Assembly: GCA_003353845.1 (NCBI GenBank)
Contig: PIVT01000021.1
Coordinates: 1-51,538, forward strand
DNA from: Pseudomonadota bacterium
GTDB taxonomy: Bacteria > Myxococcota_A > UBA9160 > JADFDR01
Direction of reading: 5' to 3'
Length of the DNA stretch: 51,538 bases
Under the pieces are notes generated by a model. It saw nothing but the letters and a program-made list of their open reading frames with translations, made no database searches and was not told the DNA's origin. Positions 17,264-26,899 of this stretch are shown one piece after another (the first letter of the stretch is position 1; each line of letters starts with the position of its first letter). Both the position numbers and the translations under genes were made by a program.

Positions 17264-18109
17264 ATGGATCAAGACAGGAAGAAGTCGCCGTTCTGGCGCT
17301 GGTGGCCTGCGCTGACGGTTTTGATCCTGGCCATCTTTGCGCAATTTTACCCAGCACCGAGTCTGGCTCGCGAGAGCGGGGCCGACGGCAAGTTTGAGGA
17401 TCGGCAGTCGGCACATTTTATTCTGTATCAAGACGTCGATATCGATAAACACTCGGGCCTGTACGGCTCAGATCGTTTCGAGCGTGACGTGCTTGCTGTG
17501 CTTGAAGAAGCCTATGACCTGGTCTTGAAAGACCTGGGTTGGAGGCCGCTGCGCCGGGTCACCGTGGTGATTTATGACGATCAGGTCTTTGAAGATAAGT
17601 TTGCCGGGTTGTTTCGATTTAGCGCGGCGGGTTTTTACGAGGGTGTGATTCGCGTGCGCGGTCGTACCCGTGTCGATGAGCGGCTGACAAGGGTGTTGTA
17701 CCACGAATATCTTCACGCGGCTTTGGATGCCGAAGCTGGGGGCAAGCTGATTCCTGGTTGGCTGAATGAGGGGTTGGCTGAGTATTTTGAGCACGAAGCG
17801 GTGGGGATCCGCACTCTGCACCCTGGAGAAAGGGCGTTTTTGCAACAGGCGATCAACAAGGCTGCCTGGATTCCTTTGCGCGAACTCTCCAGTCCCAGTT
17901 TTTCTCGATTGTCGGCAGAAGAAGCCAGCCTGGCTTACCTGGAAGCCTATGCCATGATACGCCACATCGCCGACCACTACGGAAAACGCAAGCTCAGTCA
18001 CGTCTTGCGCGATCTTTTGCGCACTGGTGATTTGGATCGCGCGCTGCAGCGAAACCTGTCACGGAAGCTAGATGAGCTAGAGGCCGCCTTGGTGGCAGAA
18101 CTCTCCTGA
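17264..18109 (+). CDS. Secreted or membrane-anchored gluzincin-type peptidase-like protein (peptidase MA-like)
   Basis: This is a 281-residue protein. The ATG at 17264 has a strong AAGGAGG site about 7 nt upstream, so I prefer it to the in-frame start at 17210. Residues 11-35 form a hydrophobic segment that could be a signal peptide (possible cleavage after SLA) or an anchor. The zinc motif HEYLH is at 147-151, and WLNEGLAEYFE about 20 residues later supplies the third ligand Glu; this pairing is that of gluzincin metallopeptidases of the peptidase MA-like group. It probably acts in the periplasm. It sits between two sensor kinases, and the gene after it runs the same way 85 bp downstream. 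Its substrate is unknown. Confidence 0.78.
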   Translation: MDQDRKKSPFWRWWPALTVLILAIFAQFYPAPSLARESGADGKFEDRQSAHFILYQDVDIDKHSGLYGSDRFERDVLAVLEEAYDLVLKDLGWRPLRRVTVVIYDDQVFEDKFAGLFRFSAAGFYEGVIRVRGRTRVDERLTRVLYHEYLHAALDAEAGGKLIPGWLNEGLAEYFEHEAVGIRTLHPGERAFLQQAINKAAWIPLRELSSPSFSRLSAEEASLAYLEAYAMIRHIADHYGKRKLSHVLRDLLRTGDLDRALQRNLSRKLDELEAALVAELS

Positions 18110-18194
18110 ATTCTGGGGAGTCTGGCGGCTGTGAACCGCAGCATGAAGCCAAAACCTTTATAACGCTTTACAGTGAATTGCCGATAGGTTGGGG

Positions 18195-20006
18195 ATGGGA
18201 ATTGCCATTGCTCACGACATCTTTGCGCTCTCGATTCTTGTGACCTGCCTCGTCTTGGTAGGAGGGCGGCGAGAGCGAACGGAACTGCATTGGCTCCTAT
18301 TGGGTGCTGTCGCCTCGTTGGCTTTTTGGGTGTTAGGGGATTTGGGTCGCTGGTGGTTTCCCGAAGGGCAATGGAGTGGTCCGGCCATTCGCGTGATGCT
18401 CCTGGGCATCTATGCCTATCCCGTTTTTTGGTTGATGCTTGCAGCACGCTGTGCGGGCGTTTCCCATTCACCATCGGTGAAGAGAGCCTTTCGCAGCTTG
18501 GTGGTCGCTCCCTCGATGCTCGCCTTTGTTTTATTGCTCACCAACGATGCACATCATTGGCTACTGCGTTCGGAAATCAACACGGGATTGCGTGAGCTAT
18601 CCGCTTGGGCGGGGCCCTTATTGTGGGCGTATGTAAGCTGGGCGGCGATCTGCGGAGTGTTCGCGGCCGTGCTGTTTCTAATTCATTCGCGCGAGTTGGC
18701 CCGACAAGGGCATCCCGTTCGAGCTATGGGAACCGTGGCGCTAGCGATTTTTCCCTACTTTGCTGGAAGTCTGTTTTTTATCAAGGTCACACCCGACAAT
18801 GTAGACTTTACCCCGGGCGCAGCCTGTATCAGCTTGCTTTTGCTTGTGACGACCACCTTGCACGACCGGCTCTCCGCCTCGCTGCCCATCGCCATGCGCG
18901 ACGTCATTACCAATTTGCGTGAAGGTGTCATCCTGGCCAATCAGCGCGATGAAATTGTTGCGGGTAACCCTGCATCGGAGCGCATTGTTGGGGAACGAAT
19001 TCCCATTAACAGCAAGGTTTCGCTGCGGGAACTAATCACTTCAGTTTGCGGTGACTCATCGGATGCGGGCTCGGAACAATTTCCAGAGAGGTTCTTTGAA
19101 GAATCAGATCCCGTGTCGGCGGAAATACGTACTCGAGAAGGACGTGTGATCGAAGTGTACCTGACTCCCGTTTGCCGTCCGGGCGGTGAGCCCGTAGGAC
19201 GTTACGCGGTACTGCGTGATCGAACCCAAGAGCGGCGCTACGAAAACTTCTTGGTGCAGAGCCAGAAACTGGAAAGCATCGGCATTTTAGCCGCAGGGCT
19301 GGCCCATGAGGTCAACAACCCGCTGGCGTATGTGCGAGCCAACCTGTCCTTTTTACAGAGCTTGTCTGAAACGGTAGACAAGCACATCGATGCCTTTGAG
19401 GGAGAAGACGCAGTATCCCTGAGTGAGATGGGACAGATCGTTGAGGAAACCAAAGATGGCATTGAACGCATTTCCAAGACGGTTAACGGATTGCGCCGTT
19501 TCTCTCGAATTTCCTCCGATGAGTTGACGGATTTTGATCTGAATTCTGTGGCGGAGGATGCCATCAAGTTGGCAGAACTTCATCGCAACCGCGGGGTCAA
19601 AGTGATTCAAAGTCTGGCGAAGGACTTGCCCTTGCTACGCGGGAGCGAGGAAAGAATGGAGCAGGTGCTGCTGAACCTCCTGTTGAATGCCAAACAGGCA
19701 TTGGCTGAGCGAGATGACGGTGAAATTTTTGTGACAACCTGTGCCCTGCGCGACGATATTGAGATTTGCATTGCGGATAATGGTCCCGGTCTTTCAAGGG
19801 CGGTTGCAGCGCGTATTTTCGACCCCTTCTTTACGACGAAGAACCCAGATGAAGGTACCGGGCTCGGTCTCTCCATTGCCTTTGATATCGTAAGAGAGCA
19901 CGGAGGTTTCCTCGAAGTGACTTCTCGCGAAGGACAGGGGGCCTGCTTTACAGCGCGCTTCCCCAGGGCCATGTTGACCACAGATCGAGAGCGGCTGGCC
20001 CGATAA
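18195..20006 (+). CDS. Sensor histidine kinase with 7TM N-terminus and PAS domain
   Basis: This is a kinase of about 603 residues. Residues 5-225 hold about seven membrane segments; the segment around TNDAHHWLLRSEI is typical of the histidine-kinase 7TM input domain. A PAS-like domain follows (about 233-345: MRDVITNLREGVILANQ and the closing YAVLRDRTQERR). The transmitter has the H-box LAHEVNNPLAYV (His371), the N-box LLNLLLNAKQAL, G1 IADNGPGL, the F-box [10 protein letters not shown] and G2 GTGLGLSI. The H-box region closely resembles that of the kinase at 15676-17115 (QSxKLxxIGxLAAGxAHExNNPxAY), so the two look paralogous. I chose the ATG at 18195 over the TTG at 18189. No cognate regulator lies in the window. 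Confidence 0.88.
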   Translation: MGIAIAHDIFALSILVTCLVLVGGRRERTELHWLLLGAVASLAFWVLGDLGRWWFPEGQWSGPAIRVMLLGIYAYPVFWLMLAARCAGVSHSPSVKRAFRSLVVAPSMLAFVLLLTNDAHHWLLRSEINTGLRELSAWAGPLLWAYVSWAAICGVFAAVLFLIHSRELARQGHPVRAMGTVALAIFPYFAGSLFFIKVTPDNVDFTPGAACISLLLLVTTTLHDRLSASLPIAMRDVITNLREGVILANQRDEIVAGNPASERIVGERIPINSKVSLRELITSVCGDSSDAGSEQFPERFFEESDPVSAEIRTREGRVIEVYLTPVCRPGGEPVGRYAVLRDRTQERRYENFLVQSQKLESIGILAAGLAHEVNNPLAYVRANLSFLQSLSETVDKHIDAFEGEDAVSLSEMGQIVEETKDGIERISKTVNGLRRFSRISSDELTDFDLNSVAEDAIKLAELHRNRGVKVIQSLAKDLPLLRGSEERMEQVLLNLLLNAKQALAERDDGEIFVTTCALRDDIEICIADNGPGLSRAVAARIFDPFFTTKNPDEGTGLGLSIAFDIVREHGGFLEVTSREGQGACFTARFPRAMLTTDRERLAR

Positions 20007-20125
20007 GGATCAGTGGTGCTCGTCTCCTGGCGCCGCCCATTTTCTAAACACTTCTCCTTCGCACTTCTCAAGCTAATGGGTACACTCCTTCCTCGCGATT
20101 CGGGCAATGCGGAGGAACCCCCATC

Positions 20126-21799
20126 ATGGCAGATTTTGTTTATACCATTCAGAACTTGAGCAAAGTCGTCGGTCAAGGCCGAACGATTTTGGACGACATC
20201 ACCTTGGCATTTTATCCGGGCGCCAAGATTGGCGTGCTAGGTGCCAACGGCTCTGGAAAGAGTTCCTTGCTCAAGATCATGGCGGGCCTGGATCAGGATT
20301 TTATTGGCGAGGCGAGAGCGGCCAAACGAATCAATGTCGGCTATCTGCCGCAGGAGCCCGTGCTCGACCCCAGCAAAGATGTCAAAGGGAATGTCGAAGA
20401 AGGAGTCGCGGAGATTCGAAATATGCTGGTGAAGTTCGACGAACTCTCCGCACGCTTTGCCGAAGAAATGAGTGACGACGAAATGGCGTCGCTATTGGAA
20501 GAGCAGGGAAAGCTGCAAGACCGCATTGATGCCGCCGGTGCGTGGGAACTTGACCGCACCTTGGAAGTGGCTATGGACGCCTTGCGCTTGCCACCGGGTG
20601 ATGCCGATGTCACCACCTTGTCCGGTGGTGAAAAACGCCGCGTTGCCTTGTGTCGGTTACTGCTTTCCAAGCCTGATATGTTGCTATTGGACGAGCCGAC
20701 CAATCACTTGGACGCCGAGTCCGTCGCTTGGTTGGAGCGATTCCTCGATGACTACACGGGGACGGTCGTGGCCGTCACTCATGATCGTTACTTCCTCGAC
20801 AACGTCGCCGGTTGGATTTTGGAATTGGATCGCGGCGCGGGTATCCCCTACCAGGGAAATTACAGTTCCTGGCTCGAACAAAAACAAAAGCGATTGGCGG
20901 TGGAAGAAAAGAAAGAGACGGCACGCCAGCGCACGTTGAAAAGAGAGTTGGAATGGATTCGCATGGGCACCAAAGCCCGTCATGCCAAGGGCAAGGCGCG
21001 CATCAACGCTTACGAATCGATGTTGGCCGAGGACCAGAAATCTCGGGTCGAAAATAGGGAGATACCCATTCCGCCCGGTCCGAGGTTGGGTGATGTTGCG
21101 ATTGAAGCCCATGACTTGCAAAAGGGTTTTGGAGACATGCTGTTAATTGATGACCTGAGCTTCAGTCTCCCTCCCGGAGGTATCGTGGGGATTATCGGTG
21201 CGAACGGCGCGGGGAAGACCACGCTGTTCCGGATGTTCGCAGGGCAGGAGAAGCCCGATGAAGGGACGCTGAAGTTTGGAGAGACGGTGAAGGTCTCTTA
21301 CGTCGATCAGAGCCGGGAAGATCTCAACGCTGACAACACGCTATGGGAGGAGATAAGCGGCGGCGAAGATTTGATGATGGTTGGCAGCACCGAGTTGCCG
21401 TCCCGTTCCTATGTCTCTTCCTTCGGTTTTAAAGGAACCGATCAGCAGAAACGAGTCGGGCAACTTTCTGGCGGTGAGCGAAATCGTCTGCACCTGGCCA
21501 AGCTGCTTACAAAGGGCGGGAACGTGCTGTTGCTCGATGAGCCCACCAATGACTTGGATGTGGATACCCTGCGCGCCTTGGAAGATGCCATTTTGAGTTT
21601 TGCCGGTTGCGTTGTGGTGATCTCCCATGACCGCTGGTTCCTTGACCGCATTGCCACACATATACTGGCTTTCGAGGGTGATTCTCACGTGGAATGGTTT
21701 GAGGGGAATTACCAAGAGTACGATGCCGATCACAAGCGTCGCTTCGGTGCCGATGCCGATCAGCCTCACCGCATTCGATACAAGAAAATTCACGGATAG
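20126..21799 (+). CDS. ettA: Energy-dependent translational throttle protein EttA (ABC-F)
   Basis: This is a 557-residue ABC-F protein without membrane segments. The first ABC domain has Walker [10 protein letters not shown] and signature [10 protein letters not shown]; the second has GANGAGKTT and [12 protein letters not shown], and both carry LLLDEPTN. Between them lies the P-site tRNA interaction motif region ([20 protein letters not shown]), which with IPPGPRLGD and the C-terminal RIRYKKI marks EttA rather than Uup or ABCF3-type proteins. EttA binds the ribosomal E site and gates entry into elongation according to the ATP/ADP ratio. GGAGG lies 9-10 nt before the ATG. It is convergent with the next gene, with only 3 bp between the stops. 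Confidence 0.96.
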   Translation: MADFVYTIQNLSKVVGQGRTILDDITLAFYPGAKIGVLGANGSGKSSLLKIMAGLDQDFIGEARAAKRINVGYLPQEPVLDPSKDVKGNVEEGVAEIRNMLVKFDELSARFAEEMSDDEMASLLEEQGKLQDRIDAAGAWELDRTLEVAMDALRLPPGDADVTTLSGGEKRRVALCRLLLSKPDMLLLDEPTNHLDAESVAWLERFLDDYTGTVVAVTHDRYFLDNVAGWILELDRGAGIPYQGNYSSWLEQKQKRLAVEEKKETARQRTLKRELEWIRMGTKARHAKGKARINAYESMLAEDQKSRVENREIPIPPGPRLGDVAIEAHDLQKGFGDMLLIDDLSFSLPPGGIVGIIGANGAGKTTLFRMFAGQEKPDEGTLKFGETVKVSYVDQSREDLNADNTLWEEISGGEDLMMVGSTELPSRSYVSSFGFKGTDQQKRVGQLSGGERNRLHLAKLLTKGGNVLLLDEPTNDLDVDTLRALEDAILSFAGCVVVISHDRWFLDRIATHILAFEGDSHVEWFEGNYQEYDADHKRRFGADADQPHRIRYKKIHG

Positions 21800-21802
21800 C
21801 GA

Positions 21803-24631
21803 TCAGGGCTGTTCGCTTTCCTGACCGGCTGGTGCCCGATGGAACTGGCGGATGGTTTCCATGCCTTCGGCGCAGCGCGGATCGCTGCCGCAGACTTCCC
21901 AAGCTTTTACGAGTACGCCTGAATCAAATGGCTCGGTGTAGTCAAAGTTCTGTGTATAAAGATCTAGAACCTGGCTGGCACTTTCGTAGGTTGGGGGGCG
22001 CTCCCCGGGATGCGCAGGATCATAAAGTGAAAGGAGTTCGTCGACGGCCTTCATGGATAAGCTTTGATCACCCGATTGGTTCGCAATCATGCGTAACTTC
22101 TGATGGGGTAGGCTGCTTGAGGGGTACGCTTTTTGCCAACGAGCAAAGATGCTGAGGCAACGCATTGGGGCCACCCGGCAGACATCTTCAGCGATGCCTA
22201 GCCATTCTTCTTGAGAAAGTTTCGTTTTTCGCCATTGGAGATAGTTGCGCAAGGACGAATGACGTTGACCCGCTTGGACGGCCGCACTGGAAAGTGGGAA
22301 AGGGAAGCTCCCCTTTTGGTGGGTGTAGAAAGCTCGCGCAGCGATGTCACTGAGGCGAGGGTGTTCGATGGTGTGAATCGGACCGGATAGGTTGGCGTGT
22401 TGCAAGGTGTTGGTCGGGACGAGTTCATGGGAAAGGAGGATGGGCAATGTGGGCATGCCAATGCTTGCGAAGGAACGTTGCATCACGGGTTCATTAAAAC
22501 GAGTACTGATATCTTCCCACGTGACTCGATTGTGGGGGTCATTAAAGCCCAAGATGACATAGTCGCTTTCATCGATAAACCAGATGGAGACTCGTTCGAA
22601 AACCTCAAGATAGGTGCGTGTCACAAGGTTCAAGGTCTCATCGTCGGTCTCATAGGCGTGCATCCACTGTGCGTACACTCCCTGTGGAGAGAGACGGCTG
22701 CGCGCGGCCATGAGAAACTCCTGGCTGTAGAGCATTTCAACACCGGTGACCCAGGGATTGGGAGGTTCCGACATGATGACGTCAAAGATTTCATCGCTGC
22801 GCAGCAGGGCGCGATAGGCATCGCTGCGCATGATTTCCACCTTGGGGTTTTTGGAAACTGCTCCGTTAAGTGGATCGAAGTAGCTCGCCGCTTGGATGAC
22901 ACCGGGAGAGATTTCGGCTACGACGACGCGCTCAATGCTCGGCTGGGACGCCAAGGCGCCCACAGACATACCGGTTCCATAACCGATGATAAATCCGTTT
23001 TCGGGTTCTCCTGCAAACAGCGCGGGTAGAAGCACGAGCATGAAGGTTGTCGGGTTGTCTCCAGGGATGGCGCTGTCGGATTTTCCGTTGTTGACAATGG
23101 AGCGTACCGAAGGCGTTGGAGAAAACACTGCGACACTCATGGTAGGGTCATCGGTGCTGAAGAGGATCCGGTTTTTCGGGAAGTGACTGTAAAAAGCGCT
23201 GGCTCCAGTGTACGTGATGTCATCGGCAGTGTGTTCCGTGAAGAGCCCTAAGTTCATTCGTACGGGCGCCCACGCGGGCAGTGCGCCCAGAAGTAGCAGA
23301 GTGCAGGCGCAGCTAATGATCGACAGCATCTTTCTCGATGGGAAAATTTGAATGGTTAAGACCGTGGCACCGATGGCCAGGGCGAGTACAGCCAGTCGGA
23401 AAATCTGATGCAGGTCCAGCCAAAAGAAAAGTGCGTAGCCACCAATGAGCGCGCCGATCAGCGAACCTACGGTGTTCCATGTGTAGATCTTGCCCGCTAC
23501 TTCGCCCAGGTCACCGGTCTCGTGACGCAAGTGATGAAAGAGCAGGGGAAGCGTTGCTCCTGAAAGTCCGAGGGGGATGATGAGGATGCCTAGAATGGAG
23601 ATGAGAACGCCGCTGTAGTAGAAATAGAAGCTAGCGGGATCGGAGGGGAAGAGGAGGCGTAAGCGGTAGCCCCAGTAAGGCAGTACGTCGATGGCGGTGT
23701 ACATGGCGATTAAGTAAGCGACGAGCAGCCATTGGCTAAACACGAGGTAGCTGGGTCGTATTTTGGGAAGGGCGGAGACGGCGAAGCTGCCCAGGGCAAT
23801 GCACAGCACAAAGGTGGCCACAACCATGGAAAAGGTGAAGTGCGAGGCTCCCAGGGTGAGTGCACCGATGCGGTTCATGGATGTCTGTAAGGTCATCATG
23901 GCGAAACCAGCCAGCAATGCGACCACTGCGTAGCTGGCAAAATTTCCCACGGACGTGGAGGTTGCTTTCTTGGTTACATCGTCCTGGATGAAAGTGTCGG
24001 GTCGCTTGGCCAGGGCGATGAAAACCAAGCCCGCGGCCAGATTCACTAAAGCCATGCTCATGACACTGAATTTGAGCCCCAACTCGGGAATGAGAAAGAA
24101 TCCCGCAGCGATTGCTCCGATGAATGCGCCCGCAGTGTTGAAGGCATAAATGAAGGCGTGGGTTTTCGTGGCGTCGTCGAGACTGTGTGCGAGGCCTTGG
24201 GTGAGAAGTGGAATCGTTCCCCCCATGAGAACCGTGGGCGGGCCGATGAGTAAGACGGTCAGCAACACATCAAAGGCAAAGGCTGCGCCCGAGGAAGTGT
24301 GAGGCACCCAGAGCGCCAGGGCCAAAACGCCCTTGAACAAAAAAGGAAAGAGCAGGGCCCACAGCCCGATGGCGGCCTCGACGCAACCGTAGGTGAAAAG
24401 CAGGCGTGGCGGACGACCTTCTCGCTCGGCCCTTTGGACGAGGCCATGAGACACCCTTCCGAAGAGGGTGTAGCCATAGGAGAGCCCGCCTAGGAAAATG
24501 CCCAGCACCGCCGCCGTGGCTTCGCTGTGGGAACCGAGCAATGCGGCTAGATATTTTTGCCACGCGACTTGATAGACGAGACCACTAAAGCCTGTCAGTA
24601 CGGTTAGTGTAAGCGCAATCCAGCGAGTCAT
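21803..24631 (-). CDS. MFS-like membrane protein fused to a spermidine-synthase-like domain
   Basis: This is a 942-residue fusion. Residues 5 to about 425 contain a dozen or more hydrophobic segments of the MFS-like type seen in fused MFS/spermidine synthases (start TGFSGLVYQVAWQKYL). A Rossmann methyltransferase-like domain follows, with the cofactor loop IIGYGTGMSVGAL and the acidic strand VVVAEISPGV. Where true SpeE has the aminopropyl-transfer signature D-x-x-D-P, this protein reads SEPPNPW, so both acidic residues are altered. Synthase activity is therefore doubtful. About 200 C-terminal residues are helical and TPR-like. speA in the same run of genes suggests a polyamine link, but this is inference. 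It starts 41 bp after dapL. Confidence 0.85.
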   Translation of the reverse strand: MTRWIALTLTVLTGFSGLVYQVAWQKYLAALLGSHSEATAAVLGIFLGGLSYGYTLFGRVSHGLVQRAEREGRPPRLLFTYGCVEAAIGLWALLFPFLFKGVLALALWVPHTSSGAAFAFDVLLTVLLIGPPTVLMGGTIPLLTQGLAHSLDDATKTHAFIYAFNTAGAFIGAIAAGFFLIPELGLKFSVMSMALVNLAAGLVFIALAKRPDTFIQDDVTKKATSTSVGNFASYAVVALLAGFAMMTLQTSMNRIGALTLGASHFTFSMVVATFVLCIALGSFAVSALPKIRPSYLVFSQWLLVAYLIAMYTAIDVLPYWGYRLRLLFPSDPASFYFYYSGVLISILGILIIPLGLSGATLPLLFHHLRHETGDLGEVAGKIYTWNTVGSLIGALIGGYALFFWLDLHQIFRLAVLALAIGATVLTIQIFPSRKMLSIISCACTLLLLGALPAWAPVRMNLGLFTEHTADDITYTGASAFYSHFPKNRILFSTDDPTMSVAVFSPTPSVRSIVNNGKSDSAIPGDNPTTFMLVLLPALFAGEPENGFIIGYGTGMSVGALASQPSIERVVVAEISPGVIQAASYFDPLNGAVSKNPKVEIMRSDAYRALLRSDEIFDVIMSEPPNPWVTGVEMLYSQEFLMAARSRLSPQGVYAQWMHAYETDDETLNLVTRTYLEVFERVSIWFIDESDYVILGFNDPHNRVTWEDISTRFNEPVMQRSFASIGMPTLPILLSHELVPTNTLQHANLSGPIHTIEHPRLSDIAARAFYTHQKGSFPFPLSSAAVQAGQRHSSLRNYLQWRKTKLSQEEWLGIAEDVCRVAPMRCLSIFARWQKAYPSSSLPHQKLRMIANQSGDQSLSMKAVDELLSLYDPAHPGERPPTYESASQVLDLYTQNFDYTEPFDSGVLVKAWEVCGSDPRCAEGMETIRQFHRAPAGQESEQP

Positions 24632-24672
24632 GTGATGCCGCTTCCCCCGTTACCGATGTAACTGTAGCGAGC

Positions 24673-25908
24673 TTAGCGACCGAAGTGTTTCTGAATGCGC
24701 CCGATGGCCTCTTCGACATTTTGTCTCGAATTAAATGCCGACAGTCGAAAGAATCCTTCGCCCGACGGGCCAAAGCCCGAGCCGGGGGTACCGACGACGT
24801 GGCAGTTGGAGAGCATCTTGTCGAAGAAGTCCCAGGAGGAAAGCCCATTGCGTGTAGCCATCCAGATATAGGGGGCGTGTTCACCACCGTAGATGGTAAA
24901 GCCGGCCTGGCTGAGTCCTTCGCGCAACAGGCGAGCGTTTTCCATGTAGAAAGCAACTTGTTCGCCCGTTTCTTTCAACCCTTGATCCGTGTACACGGCA
25001 GCGGCAGCGCGTTGCACCACGTAAGAGGCCCCGTTGAACTTGGTGCACTGGCGTCGGTTCCAAAGCGAGTTGATGGAGACGCGCTCGCCCTTTGAATTGG
25101 AACCGGTGAGTTCCTTGGGGACGATGGTAAAGGCGCAGCGCACGCCGGTGAACCCTGCGCGCTTGGAAAAACTGCGCATTTCAATAGCGCATTCGCGCGC
25201 GCCATCGATTTCATAAATGGAGCGAGGCAGGTCGGGGTCGGTAATGAAAGCTTCGTAAGCGGCGTCGAAGATGATGATGGCATCATTGCTGCGAGCCCAA
25301 TTCACCCAGCGCTGCAAGTACTCGCGCGTGGCCACAGTACCTGTGGGGTTGTTCGGAGAACAAAGAAAAGCGATGTCGGCCTTTTCCGTAGGTGGCTCCG
25401 GCATGAAGTAGTTTTCAGCCGTGGCGGGTAGGTAGACCATTCCTTCGTAGCGCCCTTGCTCATTCACCTCACCCGTTCGTCCGGCCATGACATTGGAGTC
25501 GACATAAACCGGATACACGGGATCGGTGACTGCGATGATGGTATCGCTGCCGAAGATCTCTTGGATATTTCCCGAATCGCATTTGCTGCCGTCGGAGACA
25601 AAAACTTCATCGCCCGCGATATCGATACCACGCGACTTGTAGTCGCCTTCGCGAATCGCGTCGATGAGGAAGCCGTAGCCTTGCTCGGGGCCGTAGCCTT
25701 TGAAGTCCGCGCGTTGGCCCATCTCATCCACGGCGTTGTGCAATGCACTTACAATGGAGGGAGCCAAGGGCTCGGTCACATCGCCGATGCCCAGCCGGAT
25801 CACGGGCGCCTTGGGATTGGATTGTTGGAATGCAGCTACACGTCGCCCGATTTCCGGAAAGAGGTAGCCAGCCTGAAGCTTTTGGAAGTTCTCGTTGATT
25901 TGTGCCAT
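24673..25908 (-). CDS. dapL: LL-diaminopimelate aminotransferase
   Basis: This is a 411-residue fold-type I PLP aminotransferase. It converts tetrahydrodipicolinate directly to LL-2,6-diaminopimelate with glutamate, bypassing the succinylase or acetylase steps to lysine and peptidoglycan. The N-terminus [20 protein letters not shown] is diagnostic for DapL. Also seen are the [10 protein letters not shown] block, CSPNNPTGT, and the PLP lysine in [13 protein letters not shown] took the ATG at 25908, since family members begin at this point and are about 410 residues; the start at 25923 adds five residues. It lies between the LLM oxidoreductase and the MFS fusion, all on the minus strand. Confidence 0.95.
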   Translation of the reverse strand: MAQINENFQKLQAGYLFPEIGRRVAAFQQSNPKAPVIRLGIGDVTEPLAPSIVSALHNAVDEMGQRADFKGYGPEQGYGFLIDAIREGDYKSRGIDIAGDEVFVSDGSKCDSGNIQEIFGSDTIIAVTDPVYPVYVDSNVMAGRTGEVNEQGRYEGMVYLPATAENYFMPEPPTEKADIAFLCSPNNPTGTVATREYLQRWVNWARSNDAIIIFDAAYEAFITDPDLPRSIYEIDGARECAIEMRSFSKRAGFTGVRCAFTIVPKELTGSNSKGERVSINSLWNRRQCTKFNGASYVVQRAAAAVYTDQGLKETGEQVAFYMENARLLREGLSQAGFTIYGGEHAPYIWMATRNGLSSWDFFDKMLSNCHVVGTPGSGFGPSGEGFFRLSAFNSRQNVEEAIGRIQKHFGR

Positions 25909-25957
25909 AAGGCCGCGAAACATAGCAGCGTCGGTCCGTCCATGCAGCTGTCCATTC

Positions 25958-25977
25958 AGGGCACGAAAACCAGCCCT
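25958..25977 (-). terminator. Weak hairpin between the LLM gene and dapL
   Basis: A 5-bp perfect inverted repeat (AGGGC/GCCCT) with a 10-nt loop lies just after the LLM oxidoreductase stop. It has no T-run and may be only a partial stop or chance. Confidence 0.2.
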
Positions 25978-25985
25978 TTCGCGGA

Positions 25986-26858
25986 TTAAGCGGGTGCCAG
26001 GGCCTCGATCAAGGGCATGTCGATTCCGGCCGAACCGTCGGGGGGCAAAGCTTGTATCGCCACGTGATCGGCCCCCGCATCAAAATGTTCTTGGATGCGC
26101 TTGGCGATTGTGCTCTCGTCGCCCCAAGCCACCAGGGCATCGATCAGCCGATTGCTGCCACCGTCCTGGAAGTCGTCATCGCTGAAGTCGAATTCTTTCA
26201 AGCTATTTTGATAATTGGGCGCGCTGATATAGGGCTTGAGGGCGGTGCGTGCCGCCGTGCGCGCTTTGCTGGGGTCGCTCTCGCGCAGCAACATTTGTTC
26301 CGGTGCCAGCAATGTCCCCGCGCCCAGGATTTCACGGGCTCGGGCTGTATGCTCAGGGGTGACCAGGTAAGGGTGGGCTCCCTGAGTTCTCTCGGCGGCC
26401 AATTTCAACATGCGTGGACGCAGGGCGGCCAGCATCATGATCCCCGGGTCTTTGGGCTCGTGGGCCAGGTACAAGGATTCCTCCATGCGGTCCAGGTAAG
26501 CGCGCATGGTTGAAAGTGGCTTGCTGTAATCGTGCCCGCGCACTCCGTCGACCAGGTGGGCATGGGAGACGCCGAGGCCGAGAATGAAACGCCCGCCCGA
26601 CAGGTCGGCCAAGGTTTTTCGCGATGCGTTCATAGCCATGGGATCGCGTGCGTAAATATTGGCGATGCCGGTGGCCAGGATGAGTGATTGGGTTTGTCCG
26701 GCCAGGTAACCCAGCAAGGTAAAGGGGTCGCGTCCCACCGCTTCGGGCACCCAAAGTGCTGAGTAACCCAGCTGTTCTATGCGTCCGGCCAGGTCGGCGG
26801 TCTCCGCGCGATCAAAACTGTCTAACCAAGACCAAACGCCCAGTTTGCCCAGTTCCAT
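25986..26858 (-). CDS. LLM-class (luciferase-like) oxidoreductase, probably F420-dependent
   Basis: This is a 290-residue protein with the TIM-barrel pattern of bacterial luciferase-like monooxygenases and F420-dependent reductases. Supporting stretches are [33 protein letters not shown], the [16 protein letters not shown] block and a C-terminal [11 protein letters not shown]. The sequence resembles the actinobacterial-style F420 LLM subfamily with the GYSALW(V/I)PE motif. FMN instead of F420 cannot be excluded from the sequence, and no F420 biosynthesis gene is in the window. The substrate is unknown. It is co-directional with the symporter upstream (about 41 bp) and dapL downstream (77 bp). 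Confidence 0.8.
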   Translation of the reverse strand: MELGKLGVWSWLDSFDRAETADLAGRIEQLGYSALWVPEAVGRDPFTLLGYLAGQTQSLILATGIANIYARDPMAMNASRKTLADLSGGRFILGLGVSHAHLVDGVRGHDYSKPLSTMRAYLDRMEESLYLAHEPKDPGIMMLAALRPRMLKLAAERTQGAHPYLVTPEHTARAREILGAGTLLAPEQMLLRESDPSKARTAARTALKPYISAPNYQNSLKEFDFSDDDFQDGGSNRLIDALVAWGDESTIAKRIQEHFDAGADHVAIQALPPDGSAGIDMPLIEALAPA

Positions 26859-26899
26859 TTTACCTTCCTTTCTTATGGCTTCTTCTATTATGCACCTAT

